This document shows positions 44,801-52,513 of a DNA stretch of 64,000 nucleotides, one piece after another. How positions within the stretch are numbered: position 1 is the stretch's first letter; every line of letters begins with the position of its first letter. The position numbers were made by a program, and so were the translations under genes. The stretch comes from Planktothrix sp. PCC 11201 (GTDB taxonomy: Bacteria; Cyanobacteriota; Cyanobacteriia; Cyanobacteriales; Microcoleaceae). Location: assembly GCF_900009135.1 (NCBI RefSeq), contig NZ_LT797711.1, positions 658,786 through 722,785 of the forward strand, given 5' to 3'. The notes under the pieces were generated by a model. It ran no database searches and had not been told where the DNA came from. It saw only the letters and a program-made list of their open reading frames with translations.

Positions 44801-45246
44801 TGACGATTCCAGAGAAATTTATAGGTTTGGTCTGATAATTGAATTAAATAACAGCGCATCAAAGGGGCTTGGTTGAGTTGAAATCCCAGATGGCGTTCTG
44901 TTTGCAATAATGAATCTAAATGCTGTTGTTGTTCCGTGGGGTCAAGTTGGCGCCAATCCTGATATTTCCAAGGCAACTCGCAATGTTTTCGGACAATTTG
45001 TAGCGGCTGTTGACGCTTTTCCACCAGAAAAAGTGTCCGTAATACGGAGTGACGCTCTACCACTTTTTCCCAGGATTGTTTAAAGGCAATAACGTTAATT
45101 TCCCCGTTGATAGTTATTAGGGTCTGGGTGCAGTAAATCCCGGAGTTTGGAGTATAAAGGCTATGAAAGAGCATCCCCATTTGCATAGGAGAAAGGGGAT
45201 AAATTGACTCTACGTTTTTTATTTGCTGGGATTTTCCTGTTACCAT
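38845..45246 (-). CDS. mcyB: McyB, microcystin synthetase modules C-A-PCP-C-A-PCP
   Basis: 2133 aa. C1 (~10-440) has HHLLLDGW near 148; A1 (~465-965) has YTSGSTGKPKG near 622, pocket read as D-I-W-I-F-G-L-V-Y-K; PCP1 Ser is in DLGGHSLKAI (~1010). C2 (~1060-1500) has HHIICDGW near 1199; A2 (~1530-2030) has FTSGSTGEPKA near 1690, pocket D-P-R-H-V-G-I-F-V-K, close to the MeAsp code DARHVGIFVK of Microcystis McyB and suited to Asp; PCP2 Ser is in ELGGNSLKAM (~2088). McyB adds residues 2 (variable) and 3 (D-Asp/MeAsp) of microcystin. A1 is strikingly similar to the McyC A domain except at pocket positions. AAGGAG overlaps the mcyA stop, 16 bases before this gene. Confidence 0.95.
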   Translation of the reverse strand: MVTGKSQQIKNVESIYPLSPMQMGMLFHSLYTPNSGIYCTQTLITINGEINVIAFKQSWEKVVERHSVLRTLFLVEKRQQPLQIVRKHCELPWKYQDWRQLDPTEQQQHLDSLLQTERHLGFQLNQAPLMRCYLIQLSDQTYKFLWNRHHLLLDGWSQPIIYQEVLTFYQAYSQGQSLDLPSPRPYQEYIVWLQQQNLSDADSFWRRTLEGFTAPTPLIVDHPQLPTGSNLPLTNQEQELYLSRATTQGLQALGQQHNLTLSTLLQAAWAILLSRYGGESDVLFGVTVSGRPASLSGVKNMVGLFINTLPLRVSIPESVWILPWLKQLQQNQAQLQDYAYSPLADVQRMSDVPPGISLFESLIVFENYPINNLSQEKNQFLSVSEVENFEETNYPLTVVAIPKPELLIKFSYDISRFTRDTVIRMAGHLQTLLEAMIANPQQQVSQLPLLTAEEQNQLLIEWNNTQINYHEDLCLNRLFEEQVDRNPEAIAVIFADQKLTYQELNNRANQLADCLQKKGVKPDVLVGIFIERSLEMIIGILGILKAGGAYLPLDPNYPAERLAYMLEDSAVSILITQQSLVESLPENQAELLCLERDGQHLENYSIENPINRVTSANLAYIIYTSGSTGKPKGVMNTHQGISNNLLQTIAVYPRIAGDRILQMGLLSFDISVWEIFCSLTSGATLVIAKPEGQKDIAYLINLIAQEKVTHAIFVPSMLRVFLQQPNLENCSCLKRVFCGGEALSHELKQRFFERLNCELYNLYGPTETAVYATYFQCTLGSNYQIIPIGRPIANTQIYILNSDLKPVPVGIAGELHIGGISLARGYLNQPELTAQKFISNPFGKGKLYKTGDLARYLPDGNIEYLGRIDNQVKLRGLRIELGEIESLLETHPQVEQTVITLREDTKENQRLVAYIVGKHQSLSPGDLRRFLQQKLPGYMIPSAFIIMSDFPLNINGKIEIKKLPKPDETSIVESPYLAPRNQTETILADIWQEVLQISKIGVNDNFFDLGGHSLKAISLVSKTQEKLELPLKIQQVFSHPTIAEQAELLTAFSPITITTIPALSEQETYITSHAQRRFFVLQQMDINNVAYHIISTLKIEGDFDINAFEKAMQFLISRHESLRTSFVLVNGEPRQKIIANSPFKVEIQDWTNEPNAEIHILENIQQQRKPFDLENDPLLRSNIYKLSDHKYILLLEIHHIICDGWSMNLLAKECLKYYNYFVKGLQPNLDKLPIQYKEYAAWQANILRNQDYRKNLDYWRQKLDNGQIPRVHLPTDFQRPAIKTFNGSHLSWIFRPEIISKLRNICQQTESTLFMALVAAVKILLYRYSGQNDITIGTEIATRNHPQLQSLIGLFLNTLVIRDQIEPKQGYKHCLAQVRQTVTQAFEHSDYPFDILVEELAISREINRTPLFDVLVLLQNFGQSVDLEKLQIKSLDSLTPTSKFDLSFVFIEDNENIRLDLIYNTDLFQTDRMKKCLVHFDKLLTEMLVNPQQPVSEISLLSAAETDFIESFINPIPSLETRTVIHDFTEQVKATPEQISIVYPGGKFSYQELDKLTDSWAYILKDLGIQKDSICGIILEGDYRQVIAMLAVFKAGGIYLPLRLDEPEERWQRMIVKTVPAIILIAAENLEVIKPRLLVLAKPPNLLVINHQEIQQYYQWNGTNYQEFPIVENNNKKDLLMPDADDSNYIIFTSGSTGEPKAILGSHGSLRHFINWEKIEFGINHHWRCLQIAQINFDPYLRETLVTLCSGGTLYIPDSIDREDLERLLLRLGEWQINLLHTVPSVMRLFLNIGRHLPNADQLLKNLQVLVLGGEPLFVKELCEWHEVFGNQTEFVNIYGASETTFVKHFYRIPKPNNISYARVPGGKTLPDAAFAVIDGNRPCAIGEVGEIFVKSPYLTKGYYQDEILTKSAFVPNPLNQGNDLVYRTGDLGRLLPDLTLEVIGRRSDNQIKLNGVRIELGEIEDAVAAIDGVRKALVIADKKEELVTVIAYYQGNNTVNCEQISQKLKQVLPTYMQPTFLIQLESFPLLPNGKIHRLALPKPEENITQSISKPTGFNQQEALLASVWGELLEVEVSDNNQSFFELGGNSLKAMRLVSQIRNQFGVSLRLREIFTHNILKEQAILIQSRQTK

Positions 45247-45262
45247 TACCCTTTAATTCTCC

Positions 45263-48200
45263 TTAGTCAATTTCTGCTAAAATATCGTCTAGTTCCTGTT
45301 GATTCAAGTTTGCTATAGGAAAATCAGAGGGAGTGTAGCCCCCAACTTCAGGAGACAAACAATGGTCAATCAATTGGATCACATCTTCGAGATACTTTTG
45401 AGCTAGGAATTCCACTGTGGAATGCCCATGGATATGACGACTATAATTCCAGTTAACTTGTAACTGTCCGTCTATGACTCTGGCTGTAATCTCTAATAAA
45501 TGACTACGATGTCCCTCAAGACTGTGATTAGATCCTTTAGACTCGGACGCCAATTTCCAATCAGCTTCTGGTAATTGTCCCCGATCAAATTGACCCAAGT
45601 AGTTAAAACTGATTTCCCTTAAAGGTAGTGCCGCCATTTGAGAACGAATTGTTTCATCTTGACTCAAATAACGTAAAATTCCATAACCCATACCTCGCTG
45701 GGGAATAACTCGCAACTGCTCTTTAATTGACTTGAGTTTTTCCCCCACTGATGCTTGATTTTGGAGTTTTAGGACGACTGGAAACAGACTGGTGAACCAG
45801 CCTACTGTTCTTGAAACATCCACATCTGCAAACAAATCTTCCCGCCCATGTCCTTCTAGGTCAAGGAATATTGTAGAACTGCCCGTCCATTGTGTCAAAG
45901 TCTCTGCCAAAGCACTCAGGAGGATATCATTAATTTGGGTATTGTACGCGGAGGGAACTTTTTGCAAAAGGGCGGAGGTTTTTTCTTGATCAAGAGTTAC
46001 GGATATGTCGGAAGCACTGGCTACGGTGTTGTGTAGTTTTTCGCTGGAATTATCTACAGGTAAGGAAGTGAATTGTGACCAAGGCTGGTTTAACCAATAG
46101 TCTAATTGCGATCGCACTGCCTCCCCTTGTCCATAATCTTGTAACAGAATTGCCCAATCTTGAAAAGCTAGGGTTTTAGGGGGTAATTGGATGGTTTTTT
46201 GTTGTTCTAGTTGTTGATATGCGGTGAACAAATCTTCTAATAAAATTCGCCAGGAAACGCCATCGACAGCTAGGTGATGGATTATAATTAATAACCGACT
46301 ATCTCGATTATTTCCTAATTGAAATAGCACCACTCTAATTAACGGCCCGGTTGCAAGATGCAAACTAGCTTGTTGAGTGTTGGCGATTTCTTCTAGGATT
46401 TCTGACTGTTGGGACTCAGGGGTTTGGGATAGGTTAATAACTTGGAAAGGAACTAAATCAGAAATACCCTCCCCTCGACAGAGCTCAGGACAGGCATTGA
46501 TTTGCTGCAATTTGCCTTTTTCAAAGCTAAATTGCAACCGTAAAGCATCATGATGTTGGAGTAATTTGCTAATTGCTAGGGATAATAAATCTGGTTTCAG
46601 GTGAGAGGGAACTTGCAGCAGCACCGATTGATTAAAGTGGTGCATTTGGGCCCGATTTTGCTCAAAAAACCAATATTGAATCGGAGTTAGGGGGACAATT
46701 CCCGTGACCATATCCTGTTTAGCTAATATCAATGGGGAACTATCAGCGACGGCGGCAAGTTCGCTCAAGGTAGGGTATTGAAATATCTGTCTGGGGGTGA
46801 TTTTAATTCCGGCTTGACGGGCGTGGGCGACAACTTGAATACTGAGAATAGAGTCACCACCAATTTCAAAGAAACCATGATCACGACTCACTTGTTTAAC
46901 CCCTAAAACATTTTGCCAAATAGTAGCTAAAATCTGCTCCTTGGGAGTTTGGGGCGGGAGAAAGTCTAATTCTGGGATGATTTCTATTTCCGGTACAGGT
47001 AACAGTTTGCGGTCTATTTTACCATTGGGGGTTAAGGGTAAGGTTTCCAAACAAACAAAGACCGAAGGAATCATATAATCTGGCAATTTCTGTTCTAAGA
47101 AACGGCGCAAATCCCCAGTTTTTAGGGACTGGTTTTCGGTAACAATATAAGCCACCAGTTTTTTGTTACCCGGGATATCTTCCCTTACCAGAATAACGGT
47201 TTGTTGGATTTGAGGGTAAGTTTCTAGTACGGCTTCAATTTCTCCTAATTCAATTCGGAAGCCACGCAATTTCACTTGATGATCAATCCGACCGAGAAAT
47301 TCAATATTCCCATCGGGTTTAAAACGAGCTAAATCCCCGGTTTTATATAACCTGCCATCCCCAAAAGGATTAGGAATAAATTTCTCAGCCGTTAATTCCG
47401 GTTGGTTCAGATAGTGTCGGGCTAACCCCGCACCGCCGATATAGAGTTCGCCGATAGTCCCGATGGGGACGGGTTGCAGATGGGTGGCTAGGGCGGATGC
47501 CGTTGGATTTCGTAATAGGTAGATTTGGGTATTGGCAATCGGGCGACCGATGGTGGGCGGTTCGGTGGCTTCTTTTTGTACCAGACTAAAGGTAGAGTAG
47601 GTGGTATCTTCCGACGGCCCATAAAGGTTATAAACCCGCTTGATGTTTTCTTGCTGATAAAGTTTCTGCGCCAGTTGATTTGATAGGGGTTCCCCGGCGA
47701 GGTTAATGGTCTGTACACTGTCGGGTATAGCCTGCATGGATAATAGTTGAGCGATCGCCGTTGGTACGGTGTTAATTAGTGTGACTTCTTGCGCCGCTTT
47801 TAAGTTAGGTAAATCTAAGGCATTCTCGGCGATAATAACTTTCCCTCCCGAAGCTAACGGTAGGAAGATCTCAAAGACTGATAAATCAAAACAAATAGAG
47901 GTGGAAGCTAAAACCCCCGCCAGTTCTGCATGGCTAAAAGTCTCCTGACCCCAATATAGTAGGGTTGTGGCGCTGTGATGCTCGATCACCACCCCTTTAG
48001 GTTTGCCCGTTGAACCTGATGTATAAATAACATAGGCGGAGTTACTAGATGTTACTTTACTAATCGGGTTTTCCCGACTTTCCTGGGAAATATCGGCGAT
48101 CGCTGTTTCTAATATGATGCTATTGGCTTGATTTGCGGGTAGCCTGGACAGCAATTTTTCCTGAGTCAGCAATACAGACACCTGGGCATCAGCTAAAATC

Positions 48201-51200
48201 ATTTCTAGCCGCTGAGTTGGATAGGCTGGGTCTAGGGGAATGTATGCTCCACCGGCTTTGAGAATGGCTAACAGTCCTATCACCATCTCCAGAGAACGTT
48301 CTAAACAAATCCCCACCAAAACCTCATTTTTCACCCCTTTGGTTTGTAAATCGTGAGCTAATTGATTGGCTTCCTCATTTAACTGACGATAGGTTAACCG
48401 TTGATTTTCAAAGATTAGAGCGATCGCATCGGGACTTCGTTCTACTTGCTGTTCAAATAGTTGATGAATACATTTCTCCAGGGGATAGCGCCGTGCCGTT
48501 GTGTGATTCCATTCCACTAACAATTGATGTTGTTCTTCATCTGAGAGTAAACTTATATTTTCATATTCTTCTGACCCCTGGTTAGCTATTGCCGTCAGAG
48601 CTTTTTGATAGTATCCCCCAATCATTTCTATCTGTTTTTCTCCTAACAGATTACCGTCGTATTTTAGAGTTAGTTCTATTTGAGAAGAAAGGGGATCGAG
48701 ACTAAAATTAGCCAGGAGAGTGAAGTTAGTTTGATTAAAAAATTTACCCCCTAATATTTCTAAATCCTTAACTCCGATAATCCCTTGGTAAACGTGAAAA
48801 TGAATAAAATTAAAAGCAGTATCAAATAAGGGCTGACCCCCAAAGGTTTTTTGTAGTTCAGCTAGGGGATATCTTCGCCAAGACAGACATTCCCGTTCCA
48901 GATCAAAAGTTTGTCGCACTAAGTCCAGCCAAGTGCCTCCTCGGAGTTGTAAACCCAGGGGCAAAGTATTAAGAAATAATCCTAATACCCTTTCTCCATC
49001 CGTATCTTCTAGTCTACCATTAGAGACTAAACCAGTGATAATATCTGTCTGATTAGTAATTAAATTTAATACCCGAAAATGAGCAGCTAATAAAACACTT
49101 TTCAGGGGAACTCCCATTTTTTTACTTAGCTGTTTTAAGTTCTGAGAAACTTGGTGAGCTAGGGGAACTAAGTAATCGCCATTGTTAGTTGAGTTATGGG
49201 ATTTTGACCATTGGGGTAGTTTAGTAATGGTGAGATCTCTTAATTTATGTTGCCAATACTCTTGGCATTCTTGAGATTTCAGAATAGTTTTTTCTAGGGC
49301 AACAAAATCCCGAAAGGCAAGGGTAGGGGCGGCACTCAGGGGCAATACATTTTTATCGAGTAAATATAAATATTGTTGTAACAATTCCGTTAGCAATGAT
49401 GCCACACTCCAACCATCTAAAATAGAATGGTGAAAACTTAAGGTTAAGTTAAAAGTTTCCGACGTGCGACGATGCAAATGAAAGCGCAATAAAGGCGGAA
49501 TATTCCAATTAAAAGGTCGGTTTTTTTCCTGTTCTATCCAATCATCAAGGGCAACTTCTTGTTCAGTGGTTGATAAATGGGTCAAATCATCTAAACCTAA
49601 AGGAATATCGACTTGACGATGAACTAATTGTAGAGGTTCTGGATAATCAGTCAGAGCAAAACTTGTCCTAAGTACCCCATGACGATGAACTATCTCTTTA
49701 ATCGCTTTGTGTAGGGTTTGAGGATGGAAGGGGCAGCGAATATGATAACTAAAAACATCGTGATAGACAGGAATATTACCTTGGTATTCGCTGTGAAATA
49801 TCATCCCTAATTGTAGGGCGGTGAGGGGATAGGCGTCTTCTATATCCGGGGGAAAATTGAGCGGTTGGTTTTCCGAAATTAAACTAAATTTTTCTGTTTT
49901 TTGGGTGGGTAAAGGATTTAATTCTTGACTCACTAAACTAGCCAATTCTTGAATAGTTTGGTGTTGTAATAGTTGGGAAAGGGACAAATTAAAGCCCATT
50001 TTTCTAGCTTTAGCAATTACCTGAATACCCCGAATCGAATCTCCTCCCAGTTCAAAGAAATTGTCGTGAATCCCAACCTGTTCTATACCCAAAACTTCAG
50101 CCCAAATCAGAGCTAATATTTCTTCAATCGGAGTACAAGGTGCGACAAAATTATCCGCCAATGACCGACGCATTTGTTCTGGGGAAGGTAAGGCGCGACG
50201 GTCAACTTTGCTATTAGAATTAAGGGGTAAGGCTTCCAAGATCACGAAAGCATTAGGGATCATGTATTCTGGTAATTTAGCCTTGAGAAATTGCCGAATT
50301 TCGTCAATACTGAGTGTGATTGACCGTTGCGGTACGACATAACCCACCAGATACTTATCTCCGGGAGTATCTTCCCGAACCACTACCACACTTTCCCAAA
50401 TAGCCGGATGTTGGGCTAATAATGCCTCAATTTCCCCTAATTCAATCCGAAAACCTCGAATTTTGACTTGATTATCAATCCGCCCTAAATACTCTAACTC
50501 TCCATTCGGTAAATAACGGGCTAAATCCCCCGTTTTATATAATTTTGATGGCGAGAAGGGGCTAGAAATAAACCGTTCTTCGGTCAATTCCCGACGGTTG
50601 AGATAACCCAGGGTGACTCCCGCACCCCCCACATACATTTCCCCAGTCACGCCTTCAGGTACGGGTTGCAAATATTGGTCTAGTAAATAGACCTGGTTGT
50701 CGGGAATCGGACTACCAATTACACTGGCTGTACTATTCAGGTCAGCCATACTTAAGGGACGATAGGTAACGTGAACGGTGGTTTCGGTAATCCCGTACAT
50801 ATTCACTAACTGGGGATGTTGGTCGCCATATCGTTCAAACCAAGGCTGTAAACCTCTTATTTCTAGGGCTTCTCCCCCAAAAATTACCAAACGTAACTTT
50901 AAATCATCTTCTATTCCCCGTTCCCCTTTCCCCGTCCCCTGTTCCACTTGAATTAACGAACGGAAGGCGGTGGGGGTTTGATTCAGAATTGTGACTTTTT
51001 CTTGACATAATAACTCCCAGAATAATTCAGGAGAGCGACTGATTAAATAAGGTACAATCACCAGTCGGCCACCATACAGCAATGCACCCCAAATTTCCCA
51101 GACCGAGAAGTCGAAGGCGTAGGAGTGGAATAATGTCCACACATCTTGAGCATTAAAATGATACCAAGGGTCTGTGGCGGCAAATAGACGAACAACATGG

Positions 51201-52462
51201 GAGTGATTAACTAAAACCCCTTTCGGCTTACCTGTGGAGCCCGATGTATAAATAATATAGGTTAAATTATCAGGTTTAGCCCCATTTTCTGGGTTTGATG
51301 TTTTCTCTTGAGCAATTTTTTCCCATTCCGTATCTAAACAGATAATACTCGCTTGATGTTCAGGAATAGACTCGACTAATTTTTCTTGAGTTAAGATTAA
51401 TTTTACCTGAGAGTCTTCTAATATAAAGCTCAGGCGTTCTTGGGGATATTCTGGGTCAAGGGGAACATAGGCCCCACCCGCTTTAAGAATACCCAGTATT
51501 CCGATGATCATTTCTAAAGATCGTTTGATACATAAACCCACTAAAGTATCTGGTTTAACTCCTGATTTTTGGAGATTATGGGCTAATTGGTTGCCACGAT
51601 TATTCAATTCCTGATAAGTTAGGGATTCATTTTCATAGACTACTGCGATTGCATGGGGAGTGCGTTTTACTTGTTCTTCAAATAACTGATGAATACATTG
51701 ATCAGCAGGATATTCAGTTTCGATATTATTCCATTTTATCAATAATTGCTCCCGTTCACCAGGGGTGAGGATATCTATTTCTCTCAACTCCACATCGGGA
51801 TTAATCGTTACAATTTCCAGAATTTGGAGAAAATGTCCTAGCATCCTTTGAACAAAATCTTCCCGAAAAGTATCTGGGGAAAAAGTGACAGAAACAGAAC
51901 TATCCGTCGCCTCAATTTCAAAAACTAATTGAAACTTATTCAATAAAGAACTGTGGCTAGAAAATCCTTCTTGCATCACCGCAATATCAAAAATTGCGGC
52001 GGGATTTCCGCCCCTTGCCAAAAACGTTTTTATTAGACTATTTATATCATAGTTTTGATGGCGGTATCCTTCTTGAAGATGACTGCGGGTGATTTTCAGT
52101 AAATCCTTAAATGAGCTAATATTTTGTTGATTGAATCGGCAAAAAATTAGGCTATCAGATTTTTCTATATTCAAAGCCCCCGTTGCCAAAACAAATTCTT
52201 CTTGAGCCGTATATTTTAAGATTAAAACTTGCATAGCTGCCAGATATAAAGCCAGCTTATTAACAAAATTCTTAGCCGTTAAATTATATATCTGATCGCG
52301 TAAATGGATAGATATAGAATTAATTATTTTGTCTTTATGTTCGGTTTTATTTTGACTGACACTATTAAATAAAGATGTGACTGGCTGGATTTCTCGAATT
52401 TGCCGAATTTGGTAATCTGTCGCCACAAGATGGGTTTCCATAAGTTCTCTAAACTTCTCCAT
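45263..52462 (-). CDS. mcyA: McyA, microcystin synthetase modules A-PCP-C-A-PCP-E, no methyltransferase
   Basis: 2399 aa. Residues ~1-230 are the C-terminal half of a condensation domain without HHxxxDG. A1 (~250-755) has YTSGSTGKPKG near 403, pocket D-F-W-N-I-G-M-V-H-K, the Thr code; the A domain runs straight into PCP1 (Ser ~807 in ELGGDSIRGI), so no N-methyltransferase is present. C (~870-1310) has HHSILDGW near 1010. A2 (~1340-1830) has YTSGSTGKPKG near 1476, pocket D-L-F-N-N-A-L-T-Y-K, the known McyA Ala code. PCP2 Ser is in EIGGDSILSI (~1870); the epimerisation domain (~1920-2390) has HHLAVDG near 2061. Expected residues are dehydrobutyrine (from Thr) and D-Ala. McyA genes with the methyltransferase are about 400 residues longer. 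Confidence 0.95.
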   Translation of the reverse strand: MEKFRELMETHLVATDYQIRQIREIQPVTSLFNSVSQNKTEHKDKIINSISIHLRDQIYNLTAKNFVNKLALYLAAMQVLILKYTAQEEFVLATGALNIEKSDSLIFCRFNQQNISSFKDLLKITRSHLQEGYRHQNYDINSLIKTFLARGGNPAAIFDIAVMQEGFSSHSSLLNKFQLVFEIEATDSSVSVTFSPDTFREDFVQRMLGHFLQILEIVTINPDVELREIDILTPGEREQLLIKWNNIETEYPADQCIHQLFEEQVKRTPHAIAVVYENESLTYQELNNRGNQLAHNLQKSGVKPDTLVGLCIKRSLEMIIGILGILKAGGAYVPLDPEYPQERLSFILEDSQVKLILTQEKLVESIPEHQASIICLDTEWEKIAQEKTSNPENGAKPDNLTYIIYTSGSTGKPKGVLVNHSHVVRLFAATDPWYHFNAQDVWTLFHSYAFDFSVWEIWGALLYGGRLVIVPYLISRSPELFWELLCQEKVTILNQTPTAFRSLIQVEQGTGKGERGIEDDLKLRLVIFGGEALEIRGLQPWFERYGDQHPQLVNMYGITETTVHVTYRPLSMADLNSTASVIGSPIPDNQVYLLDQYLQPVPEGVTGEMYVGGAGVTLGYLNRRELTEERFISSPFSPSKLYKTGDLARYLPNGELEYLGRIDNQVKIRGFRIELGEIEALLAQHPAIWESVVVVREDTPGDKYLVGYVVPQRSITLSIDEIRQFLKAKLPEYMIPNAFVILEALPLNSNSKVDRRALPSPEQMRRSLADNFVAPCTPIEEILALIWAEVLGIEQVGIHDNFFELGGDSIRGIQVIAKARKMGFNLSLSQLLQHQTIQELASLVSQELNPLPTQKTEKFSLISENQPLNFPPDIEDAYPLTALQLGMIFHSEYQGNIPVYHDVFSYHIRCPFHPQTLHKAIKEIVHRHGVLRTSFALTDYPEPLQLVHRQVDIPLGLDDLTHLSTTEQEVALDDWIEQEKNRPFNWNIPPLLRFHLHRRTSETFNLTLSFHHSILDGWSVASLLTELLQQYLYLLDKNVLPLSAAPTLAFRDFVALEKTILKSQECQEYWQHKLRDLTITKLPQWSKSHNSTNNGDYLVPLAHQVSQNLKQLSKKMGVPLKSVLLAAHFRVLNLITNQTDIITGLVSNGRLEDTDGERVLGLFLNTLPLGLQLRGGTWLDLVRQTFDLERECLSWRRYPLAELQKTFGGQPLFDTAFNFIHFHVYQGIIGVKDLEILGGKFFNQTNFTLLANFSLDPLSSQIELTLKYDGNLLGEKQIEMIGGYYQKALTAIANQGSEEYENISLLSDEEQHQLLVEWNHTTARRYPLEKCIHQLFEQQVERSPDAIALIFENQRLTYRQLNEEANQLAHDLQTKGVKNEVLVGICLERSLEMVIGLLAILKAGGAYIPLDPAYPTQRLEMILADAQVSVLLTQEKLLSRLPANQANSIILETAIADISQESRENPISKVTSSNSAYVIYTSGSTGKPKGVVIEHHSATTLLYWGQETFSHAELAGVLASTSICFDLSVFEIFLPLASGGKVIIAENALDLPNLKAAQEVTLINTVPTAIAQLLSMQAIPDSVQTINLAGEPLSNQLAQKLYQQENIKRVYNLYGPSEDTTYSTFSLVQKEATEPPTIGRPIANTQIYLLRNPTASALATHLQPVPIGTIGELYIGGAGLARHYLNQPELTAEKFIPNPFGDGRLYKTGDLARFKPDGNIEFLGRIDHQVKLRGFRIELGEIEAVLETYPQIQQTVILVREDIPGNKKLVAYIVTENQSLKTGDLRRFLEQKLPDYMIPSVFVCLETLPLTPNGKIDRKLLPVPEIEIIPELDFLPPQTPKEQILATIWQNVLGVKQVSRDHGFFEIGGDSILSIQVVAHARQAGIKITPRQIFQYPTLSELAAVADSSPLILAKQDMVTGIVPLTPIQYWFFEQNRAQMHHFNQSVLLQVPSHLKPDLLSLAISKLLQHHDALRLQFSFEKGKLQQINACPELCRGEGISDLVPFQVINLSQTPESQQSEILEEIANTQQASLHLATGPLIRVVLFQLGNNRDSRLLIIIHHLAVDGVSWRILLEDLFTAYQQLEQQKTIQLPPKTLAFQDWAILLQDYGQGEAVRSQLDYWLNQPWSQFTSLPVDNSSEKLHNTVASASDISVTLDQEKTSALLQKVPSAYNTQINDILLSALAETLTQWTGSSTIFLDLEGHGREDLFADVDVSRTVGWFTSLFPVVLKLQNQASVGEKLKSIKEQLRVIPQRGMGYGILRYLSQDETIRSQMAALPLREISFNYLGQFDRGQLPEADWKLASESKGSNHSLEGHRSHLLEITARVIDGQLQVNWNYSRHIHGHSTVEFLAQKYLEDVIQLIDHCLSPEVGGYTPSDFPIANLNQQELDDILAEID
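46466..46497 (-). repeat. Small dispersed repeat inside the McyA epimerisation domain
   Basis: Coding-strand TGTCCTGAGCTCTGTCGAGG reads in frame as CPELCRG, between INA and the normal continuation DLVPFQVINL. The TCCTGAGC...GTCGA type is a small repeat found scattered in cyanobacterial and other genomes, often inserted in frame. It adds roughly a dozen residues near the start of the epimerisation domain. Confidence 0.5.
50912..50946 (-). repeat. Five heptamer repeats inside mcyA adenylation domain 1
   Basis: On the plus strand the units are TATTCCC, CGTTCCC, CTTTCCC, CGTCCCC and TGTTCCA, the same 7-bp class seen between genes in this window. In frame they encode QGTGKGERGIED, a loop between the substrate-binding motifs before LVIFGGEAL. 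The frame stays open, so the domain may still fold with a longer surface loop. Confidence 0.8.
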
Positions 52463-52513
52463 AAATAGTGTTTTTGGTTTAAGAGGATCAAATTCAAAAA
52501 AGCTAGATAAACG

